A stretch of 64,000 nt of DNA, taken from assembly GCF_029360585.1 (NCBI RefSeq), contig NZ_JAQZSJ010000018.1, forward strand, positions 1-64,000, in the 5' to 3' direction. Position numbers and translations under genes: made by a program. Below, in pieces: positions 5,807-15,359 of the stretch. The stretch comes from Cohnella caldifontis. GTDB lineage: Bacteria > Bacillota > Bacilli > Paenibacillales > Paenibacillaceae. Below the pieces are notes generated by a model. That model did not search any database, was not told the DNA's origin, and worked only from the letters and a program-made list of their open reading frames with translations. How positions within the stretch are numbered: position 1 is the first letter of the stretch; each line of letters begins with the position of its first letter.

Positions 5807-8692
5807 TTACAGCTTCGCCAGGTCCGCCAATACGGCGTCCATCGCGCCGGGGGGCACGCGGGCCATGCCGTTCTCGGCCACTTGCTTGAGGCTGGACGTG
5901 CTCATGAACTTCAGCATCGGGCCTTCGAACAGATGGGGCAGATGTTTCTTCAGCACCTCCGTCGCGGCCTCGTCGTTCAGCACGTCGCTGAGCACCGTGT
6001 CGTACGTGTACGCGGTGCGGAACAGGTCCGCGTTCTCATAGCGGAACGAATAGCTGCCGGAGCCGACCGTCAGCGTGACGCCGCCTTCATGCTGCGATAC
6101 GGACAGGATGCCGTCCGCCGCGTCAAGCGGCTTGCCGCTCTCCGTCAGGCCGGCGGCGGAAGCGCCTCGCAAGACGACGATCGCCGTCGCGTTCGCGGGC
6201 ACGGCCGCGTTCACTTCGATGCGGGCTCCGTCCGCTTTCCAGCCCGCCTCGATTTTCCCGTAAGGAGACAGATGCGATGCCTCGGCGTACGACAGCGACT
6301 TGCCGCCGAACAGCGGCTCGATCCGGATGCGCTTGAACGCGGGTACCGCCGGGTCCATATCGAGCCCCGCGATCTTGCGGTACATCCAGTCGCCGATCGC
6401 GCCGTACGCGTAGTGGTTGAACGAGTTCATGTCGTCGCTCCAGAACGAGCCGTCCGGCTTGATGCTGTCCCAATGCTCCCAGATCGTCGTGGCGCCCTTG
6501 GACACCGAGTACAGCCAGCCCGGATAGCTCTCCTGCAGCAGCAGCCGAACGGCGGTGCCGTGATAGCCGTGGTTCGACAGCGTGAAGCACAAATACGGCG
6601 TGCCGACGAAACCGGTCGTCAAATGATACCCGTTCTCCACGATCAGATCGTTCAGATCCTTGGCGACGCGGGCTCTTACGCGCTCTTCCGCCAAGTCGAA
6701 CATGAGCGTCAGCACGTGCGCCGTCTGGGTCGGCGCCGCGACCCGCCCGGTCGCCGTCAGGAACTCTTCCCGGTACGCCTGGACCACGCGTTCGTACAGT
6801 TCCCCGTACTTCGCCTCGTCTTCCGCGTAACCGAGCGCCTTCGCCGCTTCGCGGACCAACCGGGTCGAATACGCATAATAGGCGGTCGCGATCAACTCCC
6901 GCGGCGTCGCGCCTACGTAGCTGTCTTCCTTGGCGTCGAGACCGAGCCAATCCCCGAAGTGGAAGCCCGTGTTCCACAAATATTCGTTGTCGCCCTGCGC
7001 CCGGATGTAAGCCACCCAAGCCTTCATGCTCTCGTATTGTTCGGCAAGCAGCCGCCGGTCCCCGTAGTACTGGTAAACGGTCCAGGGACAGATGACCGCG
7101 GCGTCGCCCCAAGCGGCCGAGCTGGCTCCGCCGGCCACGTCCGGGATGACGAACGGCACGCCGCCGTCCGGATGCTGCTCTGCTTTCAAGTCGCGTAGCC
7201 ACTTCGTGAAAAAGGGCGCTCCTTGGAAATTGAACAAGGCGGTCGAGATGAACACCTGCGCGTCGCCCGTCCAGCCGAGCCGCTCGTCGCGCTGCGGGCA
7301 GTCGGTCGGCACGTCGAGGAAGTTGCCGCGCTGGCCCCAGCGGATGTTGCTCTGCAATCGGTTGACCCGGCTGTCCGAAGTCTCGAACGCCCCGGCCGGC
7401 TCCATGTCCGAATGCAGCACTTCGCCGACGAACGCATCCAGCGGAAGCGAATCGCCCGGATACCCTTCCACCTTCACGTATCGGAAACCCATAAACGTAA
7501 AATGGGGAGCGTAAGTTTCCGTTCCTTTCCCTCGCGCCGTGTACTCCACCGTCTGTTTCGCCGGGCGGAGGTTGCCGAAGTAGACGTTGCCGTCCTTGTC
7601 CAGCACCTCGGCGTGCCGCAGAGTGATCTTCGCGCCGGCAGGAGCTTGCACCGTCATCCGAACGCGTCCCACCATGTTCTGCCCCATGTCGAGCACGCGG
7701 TCGCCCGCCGGAGTCACGAAAGCGGACACCGGACGAACCGTCTCCGTCACGCGGGTCGGCCAATTCTCTTGGGGCACGAGCACGTCTATCGGCAAATCGA
7801 GCGCTTCGGCGGGCTTCCATTCCGCGTCCTCGAACCCGCCCTCGCTCCAGCCGTCCTGCTCCAGCCGGGCGTCGTACGTCTCGCCGTGATAGATCGTGGC
7901 GTACAGGACCGGGCTGAGGGCGCATTTCCAGGACGCGTCGGTGACGACGACCTCTTCCGTGCCGTCTTCATACCGCACGTGCAGTTGCAGCAGCGCCGCT
8001 TTCCGGTTGCCGTACCGGAAATTCCGGTTCTCGAACCCCATGCCGCCCCGGTACCAACCGTCTCCGAGATGGATGCCGATGGCGTTCCGCCCCGGCTTCA
8101 ATAACTCCGTCACGTCATAAGTCTGAAACTGCAAGCGATGCTGATAGCTGGTCCAGCCGGGGGCCAGAACGTCGTCCGACGCCTTCTTGCCGTTGGCAAA
8201 CAGCTCGTACACGCCCGCTGCCGTGGTATAGACGCGGGCCGATGCGATCCCGTTCTTCAGTTCGAATTCCTTGCGCAGCAGGAAACCGCCCTGCGAGTCG
8301 GGATCAATTCCCGAAGCGTGCGGCGCAATCCAATTCGCCCGCCACTCCGACCGGTCCAGCAGCGTCGTCTCGAACCAAGCCGCTTCGCTCCAATCCGATT
8401 CACGCCCCGCGATATCCCAGACTTTCACCCTGTAAACGTAACGAGTGCGGGGCTCCAGCGAAGGTCCGCCATACTCCACTTGAATGGAAGCGTCGCTGTC
8501 CGTATCCCCGGAATCCCAGATCGGCTCCTCGAAATTCCCGTCCGCCCCGGCGACGACGATCCGGTACCCCTTCTGCATCGTGCCGCGCGTATCCGAAACG
8601 AGCCGCCACCCGAAGCGCGGGACGCGCACCCCGATCCCCAGCGGATTCCGGCGGTATTCGCAGGTCAGATCCGCAACTTGCAAAACGCCCAT
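5807..8692 (-). CDS. Alpha-L-rhamnosidase, GH78
   Basis: This 961-residue enzyme would release terminal alpha-L-rhamnose from rhamnosides or rhamnogalacturonan fragments. It begins with the GH78 N-terminal Fn3-like region (LTCEYRRNPLGI...PRFGWRL), then the jelly-roll domain (W-ADGWYRGG-like LGDGWYRGGMGF). The (alpha/alpha)6 catalytic barrel has the signature DCPQRDERLGWTGD at residues 464-477, which carries catalytic acids, and later WEHWDSIKPDGSF. A short helical extension of about 55 residues (TVLSDVLNDEAATEVLKKHL...) follows the usual C-terminal beta domain; similar tails occur on other carbohydrate enzymes. No signal peptide is seen, so it is probably cytoplasmic and acts on imported oligosaccharides. 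The ATG at 8692 is preferred because GGAGGG lies 8-9 bases upstream. It is the last gene of the ABC operon. Confidence 0.95.
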   Translation of the reverse strand: MGVLQVADLTCEYRRNPLGIGVRVPRFGWRLVSDTRGTMQKGYRIVVAGADGNFEEPIWDSGDTDSDASIQVEYGGPSLEPRTRYVYRVKVWDIAGRESDWSEAAWFETTLLDRSEWRANWIAPHASGIDPDSQGGFLLRKEFELKNGIASARVYTTAAGVYELFANGKKASDDVLAPGWTSYQHRLQFQTYDVTELLKPGRNAIGIHLGDGWYRGGMGFENRNFRYGNRKAALLQLHVRYEDGTEEVVVTDASWKCALSPVLYATIYHGETYDARLEQDGWSEGGFEDAEWKPAEALDLPIDVLVPQENWPTRVTETVRPVSAFVTPAGDRVLDMGQNMVGRVRMTVQAPAGAKITLRHAEVLDKDGNVYFGNLRPAKQTVEYTARGKGTETYAPHFTFMGFRYVKVEGYPGDSLPLDAFVGEVLHSDMEPAGAFETSDSRVNRLQSNIRWGQRGNFLDVPTDCPQRDERLGWTGDAQVFISTALFNFQGAPFFTKWLRDLKAEQHPDGGVPFVIPDVAGGASSAAWGDAAVICPWTVYQYYGDRRLLAEQYESMKAWVAYIRAQGDNEYLWNTGFHFGDWLGLDAKEDSYVGATPRELIATAYYAYSTRLVREAAKALGYAEDEAKYGELYERVVQAYREEFLTATGRVAAPTQTAHVLTLMFDLAEERVRARVAKDLNDLIVENGYHLTTGFVGTPYLCFTLSNHGYHGTAVRLLLQESYPGWLYSVSKGATTIWEHWDSIKPDGSFWSDDMNSFNHYAYGAIGDWMYRKIAGLDMDPAVPAFKRIRIEPLFGGKSLSYAEASHLSPYGKIEAGWKADGARIEVNAAVPANATAIVVLRGASAAGLTESGKPLDAADGILSVSQHEGGVTLTVGSGSYSFRYENADLFRTAYTYDTVLSDVLNDEAATEVLKKHLPHLFEGPMLKFMSTSSLKQVAENGMARVPPGAMDAVLADLAKL

Positions 8693-8734
8693 CGAACATT
8701 CCCTCCATCCCATGCCCGCATTCGGCCTGCCGAT

Positions 8735-9565
8735 TCAGCCTTTCACCGAACCGGTGGTCATGCCGGCCACGATTTTTTTATTGAAGAAGATAAACAGCAG
8801 CAGCGGCGGAATCGTGATCAGCAAAATGTCCGTGAACAGCAGATTCCACTGCGAGAGGAACTGGCTCGTGAAGTTGTACAACGTCAGCTGTACGGTCGCG
8901 TTCTTCGCGCCCGGAAAGAAATACAGCGGATTCGTGAAGTCGTTGAACACGAACACCGCCTGCGTCACGACGATCGTGGCGGTCACCGGCTGCAGCAGCG
9001 GGAAAATGATCGTGAAGAACAATCGGTACCCGCCGTATCCGTCCACGACCGCCGCCTCGTCGATTTCGCGCGGGATCGCGGCCATGAACCCCCGGTACAG
9101 CATCACGCAGAACGGAAAGCCGAGCGCGACCTCCACCAGGATCAGTCCGATCATCGTTTTGAACAGATGGATCTCGTTCAGCACCCAGATCGTCGGCACG
9201 ATCGCCGGCGGAATGATCAAACCGGCCAGCACGAAGAAGCTGATCCAGGGCGTCGCCCGGTCGTTCCGGCGCTGGATGACGAAGGCCGCCATCGAGCAGA
9301 CGACGACCATCGCCGCGAGGGACAGAACCGTAAGCACCGTGCTGTTCCAGAACGCGCGAAGCAGCATGTGGTCGCGGAACGCGACGACTTCCTTGACGTT
9401 CTGCCACAACTGGATTTTCGACGGCCACGCCAGGTTCATTTCCGATGCCTCCGGCGCGCTCTTCATCGCGGTCAGCAGCACGAAATACAAGGGAATCCAG
9501 AAAATGACGACGCTGGCGAGCACGGCGAACGTTTCGACGCCGATTCGGCGCAGGCTGCGGCTCAC
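8735..9565 (-). CDS. Carbohydrate ABC transporter permease (MalG/YtcP class)
   Basis: This 276-residue permease has six membrane segments and the EAA loop (MAAIPREIDEAAVVDGYGGYRLFF) that contacts the ATPase, typical of the CUT1 MalG subunit. The GTG start overlaps the previous permease stop as GTGA, with AAGGAGGTGG just upstream, so the two are translationally coupled. With the next two genes it forms a CUT1 importer; as usual in Paenibacillaceae no dedicated ATPase is encoded here, so a shared MsmX-type ATPase is presumed. The likely substrate is a rhamnose-containing oligosaccharide, from the downstream GH78. Confidence 0.92.
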   Translation of the reverse strand: MSRSLRRIGVETFAVLASVVIFWIPLYFVLLTAMKSAPEASEMNLAWPSKIQLWQNVKEVVAFRDHMLLRAFWNSTVLTVLSLAAMVVVCSMAAFVIQRRNDRATPWISFFVLAGLIIPPAIVPTIWVLNEIHLFKTMIGLILVEVALGFPFCVMLYRGFMAAIPREIDEAAVVDGYGGYRLFFTIIFPLLQPVTATIVVTQAVFVFNDFTNPLYFFPGAKNATVQLTLYNFTSQFLSQWNLLFTDILLITIPPLLLFIFFNKKIVAGMTTGSVKG

Positions 9566-10428
9566 AGGTCCACCTCCTTGCGCGTCAGGTAGCGCGACAG
9601 CGGATAGACGATGGCCGTGACGAACAGGAACAGGATGACGTTGCCGGCCGTCGCCAAGCCGTAAAAGCCGCCTTGATATTGTTTATAGATAATCGAGGCG
9701 ATCACGTCCGTCGCGAAGCCCGGTCCGCCTTTGGTCATGGCCCAAATCAGGTCGAACGACCGCAGGCCCCCGATGAAAGCGAGAATGATGACCGCGTTGG
9801 CGGCCGGACGGCTGAGCGGCACGGTGATGTTCCAGAACTTGTTCCAAGCGTTGCCGCCGTCGATCTGCAGCGCCTCGCTGTATTCTTCCGGAATGGCCAA
9901 AATGCCGGCGATGTAAATCACGGTGGCCAGTCCGACGCCTTTCCACACGTCGACCGCCGCGACCGACAGAAGCGCGATGCGCGTGTCCCCAAGCCAATCC
10001 GGTCCTTCGATGCCGAACAACGCCAGCGTCGTGTTGATCAGGCCCGTCGTCGGATGCATCATCATGCCGAACGCGATGCCGACGGCGATCGTGCTGACCA
10101 GCACGGGGAAGAAAACGACGGAGCGGAGATAGTCTTTCGTGCGGATTTTGCCGGTCAGGAACACGCCAAGCAGCAACCCGGCGACGACCTTGAGCCCGCA
10201 GGTGACCGCCGCGTAGATCAGCGTGTTTTTGAATCCGATGCTTAAGGACGGCTCCTGGAAGAACGTCTTGAAGTTTTCAAGCCCGATGAAATCCCATTTG
10301 AACAGCGTCCACCGGGTCAAGCTGAAGAAAAAGGACATGACGGTCGGAACGATGAAAATGACGGTGTAGACGATGGCCGCGGGCAGCAGAAAGTTGTAGG
10401 TATAGATCCTTTTGAATACCTTGGTCAT
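9562..10428 (-). CDS. Sugar ABC transporter permease (MalF/LplB class)
   Basis: This 288-residue membrane protein is the first permease of the CUT1 importer. It has six predicted segments, a conserved EAA loop (ILAIPEEYSEALQIDGGNAW) and the typical N-terminal YNFLLPAAIVYTVIFIVPTV segment. The ATG follows GAGGAGG, and the stop overlaps the next permease. It lies 89 bases after the binding-protein gene, across an RNA stem-loop that may lower expression relative to the binding protein. Confidence 0.92.
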   Translation of the reverse strand: MTKVFKRIYTYNFLLPAAIVYTVIFIVPTVMSFFFSLTRWTLFKWDFIGLENFKTFFQEPSLSIGFKNTLIYAAVTCGLKVVAGLLLGVFLTGKIRTKDYLRSVVFFPVLVSTIAVGIAFGMMMHPTTGLINTTLALFGIEGPDWLGDTRIALLSVAAVDVWKGVGLATVIYIAGILAIPEEYSEALQIDGGNAWNKFWNITVPLSRPAANAVIILAFIGGLRSFDLIWAMTKGGPGFATDVIASIIYKQYQGGFYGLATAGNVILFLFVTAIVYPLSRYLTRKEVDL

Positions 10429-10455
10429 CCCGATTCCTCCTCTTACGGCGAAACA

Positions 10456-10486
10456 GCCGGCCCCGCTATTGGCTGGCAGGGCCGAC
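10456..10486 (-). promoter_or_regulatory. Intercistronic stem-loop after the binding-protein gene
   Basis: In the transcript, GTCGGCCC pairs with GGGCCGGC (one G-U wobble) around a 15-base loop, between the lipoprotein gene and the permeases. No T-run follows, so it is unlikely to be a full terminator. Such stem-loops often stabilise the upstream binding-protein message or reduce read-through. Confidence 0.4.
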
Positions 10487-10516
10487 TTTCTTGTTTCCCG
10501 CTGGGCAGTTCAGCGA

Positions 10517-11899
10517 TTACCAGCCCGCAAGACCCAACTGCTGCGCCTGCTTCTTGACGTCTTGGTCGTAGAGGGCGGCCGCGTCCGCCGCTTTCCGCTT
10601 GCCGGATCCGACTTCCACCGTGATCTGCTCGAGGCTCGGACCTTTGACCGGGGACAGGAATTCGAGCGCCGGAGCGGTCTGGTTATTGTCGAAATACGGA
10701 AGCATGTCTTTCACGACTTGCGGCGTGTCGTCCGGAAGCGCGGCGCCTTTGATCGCGTACGGGCCGGACGGCTTGGAGACCGTGCCCATGATGCTGACGC
10801 CTTCGGCGGAAGCGACGAACTCCACGAACTTCTTCGCTTCTTCGGGATGTTCGGTGTTCTTGTAAATATAAGCGCCTCCCGGCATCCAGACGGTCAGGCC
10901 GTTCTGATCCGCGCTGTCCCCCGGCTGGGCGAAAAATCCGATGTCGTCAATCTTGTCGGGATTGTTCTGCACGAGAGCCGGGACGGCGAAGGTCAACATC
11001 GGATAATGGGCGCCTTTGCCTTCCGCCAGCATCTTGAGGCCCGCGTCGTACGTCGTCGCCAGGAAGTCCTTGTTGTAATAGCCGACGGTTTCCTCCAGCT
11101 TCTGGAAGCCGCGGAGCGCGGCAGGCGTCGTCGCGTACTTCGCCTTGTTCCCCGTGTAATCCGCGGCGAAATTCGGCACCTGCGCTTGGACGTTGAAGTA
11201 ATCCGCCAGCATGATCAGCTGGGACGTCCACGTGTCCTTGTAGGACCCGATCATCGCCGTAATGCCCGCTGCTTTGATTTTTTTGTTGTTCTCCATGAGT
11301 TCCGCCCACGTTTTCGGTACGGACAGGCCGAGCTGGGCGTAAATTTTCTTATTGTAGAACCAGCCGCCGCCCATCGTGGAGCCGACCGGGGCGCCGTAAA
11401 TTTTGCCGTTGATCGAGACGGTCGGCTTAAACGAGTCGATGACGTTCGCTTGGAACGGCTCGTTCGTCAAATCGATCATGTTTTGCTCCGGGTTGAGCGC
11501 TTGCATGAGAGAACCGGAGTTGTAGAAGAAAACGTCGTTCATGTCGCCGGTGGCCAGTCTCGTCTTCACGAAGTTGTCGCCTTCGCTGCCGGTAGGGCGG
11601 GTTTCCGTTTCGATCGTGATGTTCGGGTATTTGGCCTGGAACGCGTCCACCAGCGCTTTCGTGTAGATGACGGTGTCCTGGTTGTTGTCCACCAGCAGCG
11701 TCAGCTTGACCTTCTCTTGCGATTCGCTCGGCGCGGGCGCGCTGGCGGAAACCGAAGCGCTGCCGGACGGCGAAGCGCCGGAGGCGGAAGGCGAGGATTC
11801 GTTTTCCTTGTCCGACGAACCGCCGCCGCATGCGGCGAGCAGGCCGGAGAGCATCAGAACGCTGGACAGCAAAGCGAAAAATTTCCTGGGTTTGCTCAT
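10517..11899 (-). CDS. Extracellular sugar-binding lipoprotein of the rhamnoside ABC importer
   Basis: This 460-residue CUT1 solute-binding protein has a lipoprotein signal (MSKPRKFFALLSSVLML) with lipobox LLAAC and lipidated C24. A Ser/Pro/Ala-rich linker then leads to a type-I binding-protein fold (VKLTLLVDNNQDTVIYTKAL...YPNITIETETRP). It would be anchored outside the membrane and deliver oligosaccharide to the two permeases. The start at 11899 is the ATG of the signal peptide, with AGGGGGA 7-8 bases upstream. It opens the operon and has its own promoter with a predicted YesN site, which fits induction by the adjacent two-component system. Confidence 0.93.
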   Translation of the reverse strand: MSKPRKFFALLSSVLMLSGLLAACGGGSSDKENESSPSASGASPSGSASVSASAPAPSESQEKVKLTLLVDNNQDTVIYTKALVDAFQAKYPNITIETETRPTGSEGDNFVKTRLATGDMNDVFFYNSGSLMQALNPEQNMIDLTNEPFQANVIDSFKPTVSINGKIYGAPVGSTMGGGWFYNKKIYAQLGLSVPKTWAELMENNKKIKAAGITAMIGSYKDTWTSQLIMLADYFNVQAQVPNFAADYTGNKAKYATTPAALRGFQKLEETVGYYNKDFLATTYDAGLKMLAEGKGAHYPMLTFAVPALVQNNPDKIDDIGFFAQPGDSADQNGLTVWMPGGAYIYKNTEHPEEAKKFVEFVASAEGVSIMGTVSKPSGPYAIKGAALPDDTPQVVKDMLPYFDNNQTAPALEFLSPVKGPSLEQITVEVGSGKRKAADAAALYDQDVKKQAQQLGLAGW

Positions 11900-11962
11900 T
11901 CGTTGGTCCCCCTGATCGTTCGAAGTGAGTTGCCGCGCAAGGGCCCGGGTACCCTCGATCCC

Positions 11963-12032
11963 AGTGTAAGACGAAAGCGCATTCGCCGGACAGTGCCGCC
12001 TTTTTTGGATTCCGGTTCCGATTTTTTTGGAT
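11963..12032 (-). promoter_or_regulatory. Promoter of the rhamnoside operon with predicted YesN operator
   Basis: On the minus strand the direct repeat CCAAAAAAATCGGA (12030 downward) and CCAAAAAAGGCGG (12008 downward) is offset by exactly 22 bases. A plausible -10, TACACT, lies at 11968-11963 with a poor -35, as expected for an activated promoter. The same pair occurs upstream of the kinase gene at 15396-15427, the anchor GG being 38-39 bases from the -10 in both. AraC-family activators typically bind such two-turn direct repeats next to the -35. Confidence 0.6.
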
Positions 12033-12039
12033 CGGATGT

Positions 12040-13527
12040 TCACGATTCTTTGTACTGGCCGGGGGTGCAGCCCGCGTATTTCTTGAACACCTCCGTGAAA
12101 TGGCGGTGCGTCAAGTAGCCGACTTTCTCGCTGACCTCGTTCACTTTATGCCCTTGGCGAAGCAGCGTCTTCGCCAGCTCCATGCGGTACCGGGTTAAAT
12201 ATTTAATGTACGTCTCCCCCATCACTTCTTTGAACAGCACGCTCAAATAAGTGGCATTCAGACCGACGTGCTCCGCCGCTTCCTGCAGGGAAACGTCGCG
12301 GGAGACGTTCTTCTCGATGTACAAGCGGGCCTTCTCCACGGCCGCGTGTTTGGTCAACTCGCGCGCCTTCATCCAGCTGTCCGCGATCGTCTCGATTTGA
12401 CTCCGGAACCAGTCCGTCAGCTTCCCCCGCCTCGCCGCATCCCGGATCTCGACGTGCGGCATGTAAGAATCCCCGGACGAGGGGCCGAAGTCGGGCAACG
12501 CTCCGTGCTCCCGGGCGGTCTCCAGCGTCAAATAAATCAGCTTGAGCATTTCGCGTTCGGCTAAATCCGGGTCCACCCGCTCCGTCCGGATCCAATCGGC
12601 GAATCGATCCACCTGTTCCATCAGCAGCGCCTTGCTGCCCGCGCGCATGCTGAGGATGATCGCTTCCTCCCGCTCCGTCAACTCTCCCGGTGAAGCCGTC
12701 CGTTCGCCGAGTTCGCTGAACGGAAGAAATCCTTTGATGCCCAGAAACAAAGCGGATTTCAATGCCCGCAGCGCCTCATTGCAGCTGTCCGGCGCTTCTC
12801 CCGCTTCCGTCCGGGCCGAGCCCAGTCCTACGGCGATCTCCGCGTTTTCCAATTCTCCGGATATATCGTCCCAGTACGAATTCGATAATGGAACCAGGCA
12901 AAATACGACGGCCAAATAATTTTGCCCGCTGCGCAAATAGACGGTGCGGTACGCCGGATTTTCCGGCAGCGCGAACGGTTCCGCCGCAGCCAGCACCGTG
13001 AACTCGCATACGCTCGCGGCTTCCGGACCGAAGCTTTCCCTCCATTTGGCCTCCGCCGGCCGGCCGAACGCAATCAGGTCCCCTACCGCCTTCTCGAGCA
13101 GCTCCGGGCGGCTGGCCGCCCATTTGCGTTCGAGCGTCCGCACCTCTTCTTTCCGGTCGATCAGGCCCAAGGCTTTGCGCAGCGCCCGTTCGATGCTCTC
13201 TTCCGTGATCGGCTTCTCCACGTAATCCGTCACGCCGAGTCCGATCGCCCGTTTGACGTATTCGAACTCGTTAAAGCCGCTGAAGACGATGCAGCACGTC
13301 TCCGGAGCTTCGGCCAGAATCTCCTCGATGAGCTGGAGACCGTCCATGCCTGGCATGCGGATATCGGTCAGCACGATGTCCGGCCGCACGCTCCGGAACG
13401 TCCCGAGCGCCGAAACGCCGTCGCCCGCGGTGCCGGCCAGCTCGATCCCGAGCCCCTTCCAGTCGACCAGCGCGCTCAGCGCCTCCAGCACGATGTACTC
13501 GTCGTCGAAAAGCACCGCCTTAAGCAT
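12040..13527 (-). CDS. Response regulator with AraC-type DNA-binding domain (YesN family)
   Basis: This 495-residue protein has an N-terminal receiver domain with phospho-acceptor D55 (VLTDIRMPGMDG) and K105 (EKPIT). A ~230-residue variable linker follows, and then two AraC helix-turn-helix motifs at the C-terminus (VSLQEAAEHVGLNATYLSVL and KVNEVSEKVGYLTHRHFTEV). YesN proteins activate carbohydrate-uptake operons in response to their YesM kinase. The ATG overlaps the kinase stop by 8 bases. The target is almost certainly the downstream ABC/GH78 operon, and probably its own operon too, since both promoters share a repeated A-tract motif. Confidence 0.95.
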   Translation of the reverse strand: MLKAVLFDDEYIVLEALSALVDWKGLGIELAGTAGDGVSALGTFRSVRPDIVLTDIRMPGMDGLQLIEEILAEAPETCCIVFSGFNEFEYVKRAIGLGVTDYVEKPITEESIERALRKALGLIDRKEEVRTLERKWAASRPELLEKAVGDLIAFGRPAEAKWRESFGPEAASVCEFTVLAAAEPFALPENPAYRTVYLRSGQNYLAVVFCLVPLSNSYWDDISGELENAEIAVGLGSARTEAGEAPDSCNEALRALKSALFLGIKGFLPFSELGERTASPGELTEREEAIILSMRAGSKALLMEQVDRFADWIRTERVDPDLAEREMLKLIYLTLETAREHGALPDFGPSSGDSYMPHVEIRDAARRGKLTDWFRSQIETIADSWMKARELTKHAAVEKARLYIEKNVSRDVSLQEAAEHVGLNATYLSVLFKEVMGETYIKYLTRYRMELAKTLLRQGHKVNEVSEKVGYLTHRHFTEVFKKYAGCTPGQYKES

Positions 13528-15289
13528 GCTCCCTTACCTCCTCGGCGAACGGTTTGATGCGGAGATCGATGCGGGTTCCCATTCCCGGCTTGCTCGTCAC
13601 GCGGAACGAACTCGACGGACCGTAATACAGCGTCAGCCGTTCCCGTACGTTGCGGAGGCCATAACCCTGTTCGGTCTGCTGAACGTCTTCCATGCCGACG
13701 CCGTCGTCTTCGACGGTAAAACAGAGGAAATCGCCGTCCAAACGCCCTTCGATGCGGATGCTTCCCTCTCCCATTTTGGGCTCCAATCCGTGATAGATGG
13801 CGTTTTCGACCAGCGGCTGAAGGATCAGCTTGAGCATTTCGAATCCCATGATGGACGGATCCACGTCCGTCACATAGCGGAAACGGCCGTTATAGCGGAT
13901 GTTCTGGATCGTCATGTAATGCTCGATGTGCTTCAGTTCCTTGTAGACGGGAATCGTCTCCCGGCCTTTGTTCAAGCTGAGTTTGAAGCTCTCCGACAAG
14001 GCGAGCGCCATCGCCGCGGCCTCCTCCGTTTTCTTCAGCCGGGCCATCCAATAGATCGAGTCCAGCGTATTGTACAGAAAATGCGGCTTGATCTGGGCTT
14101 GCAGCGCGCGCAGCTCCGCTTCCTTCTCCTTCAGCTCCGAATGGAAGAGCCGGGCGTCGAGCTCCTGGTTTTCGAGCGCCATCCGCTTGAACGTCTCGCC
14201 GATCGCGCCGACTTCGTCTTCCTCGAAGCTGCCTCCGAAGTCGCGCTTGCCTTTGTTCCAATCGACCATCATCTTTTTGAGCTGAAGAAGAGGACGGGTA
14301 ATGCTTCCCGACACGATGAAGGAGATGACCAGGGCGACGAGCGCGATGCCGGAGGCGATCCAGGCGGTGGCCGTGCCGATCCGGTTCGACTGCTTGAGCA
14401 GCTGGCTTTTCCGGATGAGATGGACGAAGGTCCACTGGGTGGTCTGATTCCGGTATTCGCTGATCAGGTACCCTTGTTCATGCAACTGTCCCAGGATGTT
14501 CTGCAGGTTGCCCACGGCGACCGGAATCGCCGTCTCCGACGAGTCCGGGTACACGATCAGGGCCGGGTCCGCGGAGGAATCGATCGCCAGAAACTGCCCG
14601 TTATCCCGGCTCCCGTTAAACACGCTGCCGAACATCGTTTTCGATAGATTCATGACGAGAAGCCCGATCGGCTTCCCTTCCAGGCTGTCGGAATCCCGGA
14701 ACAGCTTGACGGTGGAAAACGCGTTTTCCTTGTCTCCCAGCACGTTGTACCCGAAGAAGACGACGCGGCCTTGGGCTTCATAAGCTTCCCGGTACCATTC
14801 CGACGCTTCGATCCTTTGCTTTTTGTCCGGGGTTTCGTATTGTCCGGCGTCGTCCGACCGGCCGAGGCAGTACGTCTGGAAATGGAGATCGAAGATGCAC
14901 ATGGATTCCAAATAGCGGGTGTCGAAGGAGTTGCTGTTGATGATCCGCTGGAGCCGGCTGATCGTCAAGGTGTTCGCTTCGAGGAGCTCCAGGCTGTTCT
15001 TGATTTCGCTCTTCCGGAGATCGTTGCGGATCTCCTCGTCCAGCACGATGAACCGGTTCAGGTTCACGATGTTGCGGAAAAGCAAATCCGCCACTTCGCT
15101 CGAGGTCTGGAGATGGTTGTCGTTCGTTTTCGTGATGTTTTCCGTGAGGGTGCTCTTGGCGATGTTGAAGGAGACGTATCCGAGCAGGAAGAGAGGCGGC
15201 AACGAAAGCAAGATCATCGTGGCGAAAAACCGGCTGCGGACTTTCCGGAAACGGAAGCGGGACATCAGCTTGCGGATTCTGCCGGCCAT
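13520..15289 (-). CDS. Sensor histidine kinase, YesM family
   Basis: This 589-residue kinase has a transmembrane helix at about residues 19-40, a dCache-like extracellular sensor (~40-300), a second helix near 310-330 (IGTATAWIASGIALVALVIS) and a HAMP region. The His_kinase domain contains H403 in IKPHFLYNTLDSIYW, and the HATPase domain has VENAIYHGL and DDGVGMED. YesM-type kinases sense external oligosaccharides, sometimes via a binding protein, and phosphorylate the cognate YesN. I choose the ATG at 15289 (GGGGGAG 5 bases upstream); longer in-frame codons belong to the leader hairpin. It is co-transcribed with the response regulator. Confidence 0.94.
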   Translation of the reverse strand: MAGRIRKLMSRFRFRKVRSRFFATMILLSLPPLFLLGYVSFNIAKSTLTENITKTNDNHLQTSSEVADLLFRNIVNLNRFIVLDEEIRNDLRKSEIKNSLELLEANTLTISRLQRIINSNSFDTRYLESMCIFDLHFQTYCLGRSDDAGQYETPDKKQRIEASEWYREAYEAQGRVVFFGYNVLGDKENAFSTVKLFRDSDSLEGKPIGLLVMNLSKTMFGSVFNGSRDNGQFLAIDSSADPALIVYPDSSETAIPVAVGNLQNILGQLHEQGYLISEYRNQTTQWTFVHLIRKSQLLKQSNRIGTATAWIASGIALVALVISFIVSGSITRPLLQLKKMMVDWNKGKRDFGGSFEEDEVGAIGETFKRMALENQELDARLFHSELKEKEAELRALQAQIKPHFLYNTLDSIYWMARLKKTEEAAAMALALSESFKLSLNKGRETIPVYKELKHIEHYMTIQNIRYNGRFRYVTDVDPSIMGFEMLKLILQPLVENAIYHGLEPKMGEGSIRIEGRLDGDFLCFTVEDDGVGMEDVQQTEQGYGLRNVRERLTLYYGPSSSFRVTSKPGMGTRIDLRIKPFAEEVREHA

Positions 15290-15310
15290 GGCGTCTCCCC
15301 CTGGAAAAGA

Positions 15311-15341
15311 CAAGCGGCCTTTGAGGAAGATCCGGCCGCTT
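15311..15341 (-). promoter_or_regulatory. Leader hairpin in front of the YesM gene
   Basis: CAAGCGGCC and GGCCGCTTG form a perfect 9-bp stem in the ~65-base leader, followed in the transcript by TCTTTTCC and then the ribosome-binding site. It could be a weak attenuator or an mRNA-stabilising element. The T-run is short, so this is tentative. Confidence 0.45.
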
Positions 15342-15359
15342 GTTGGTTTATATTCCATC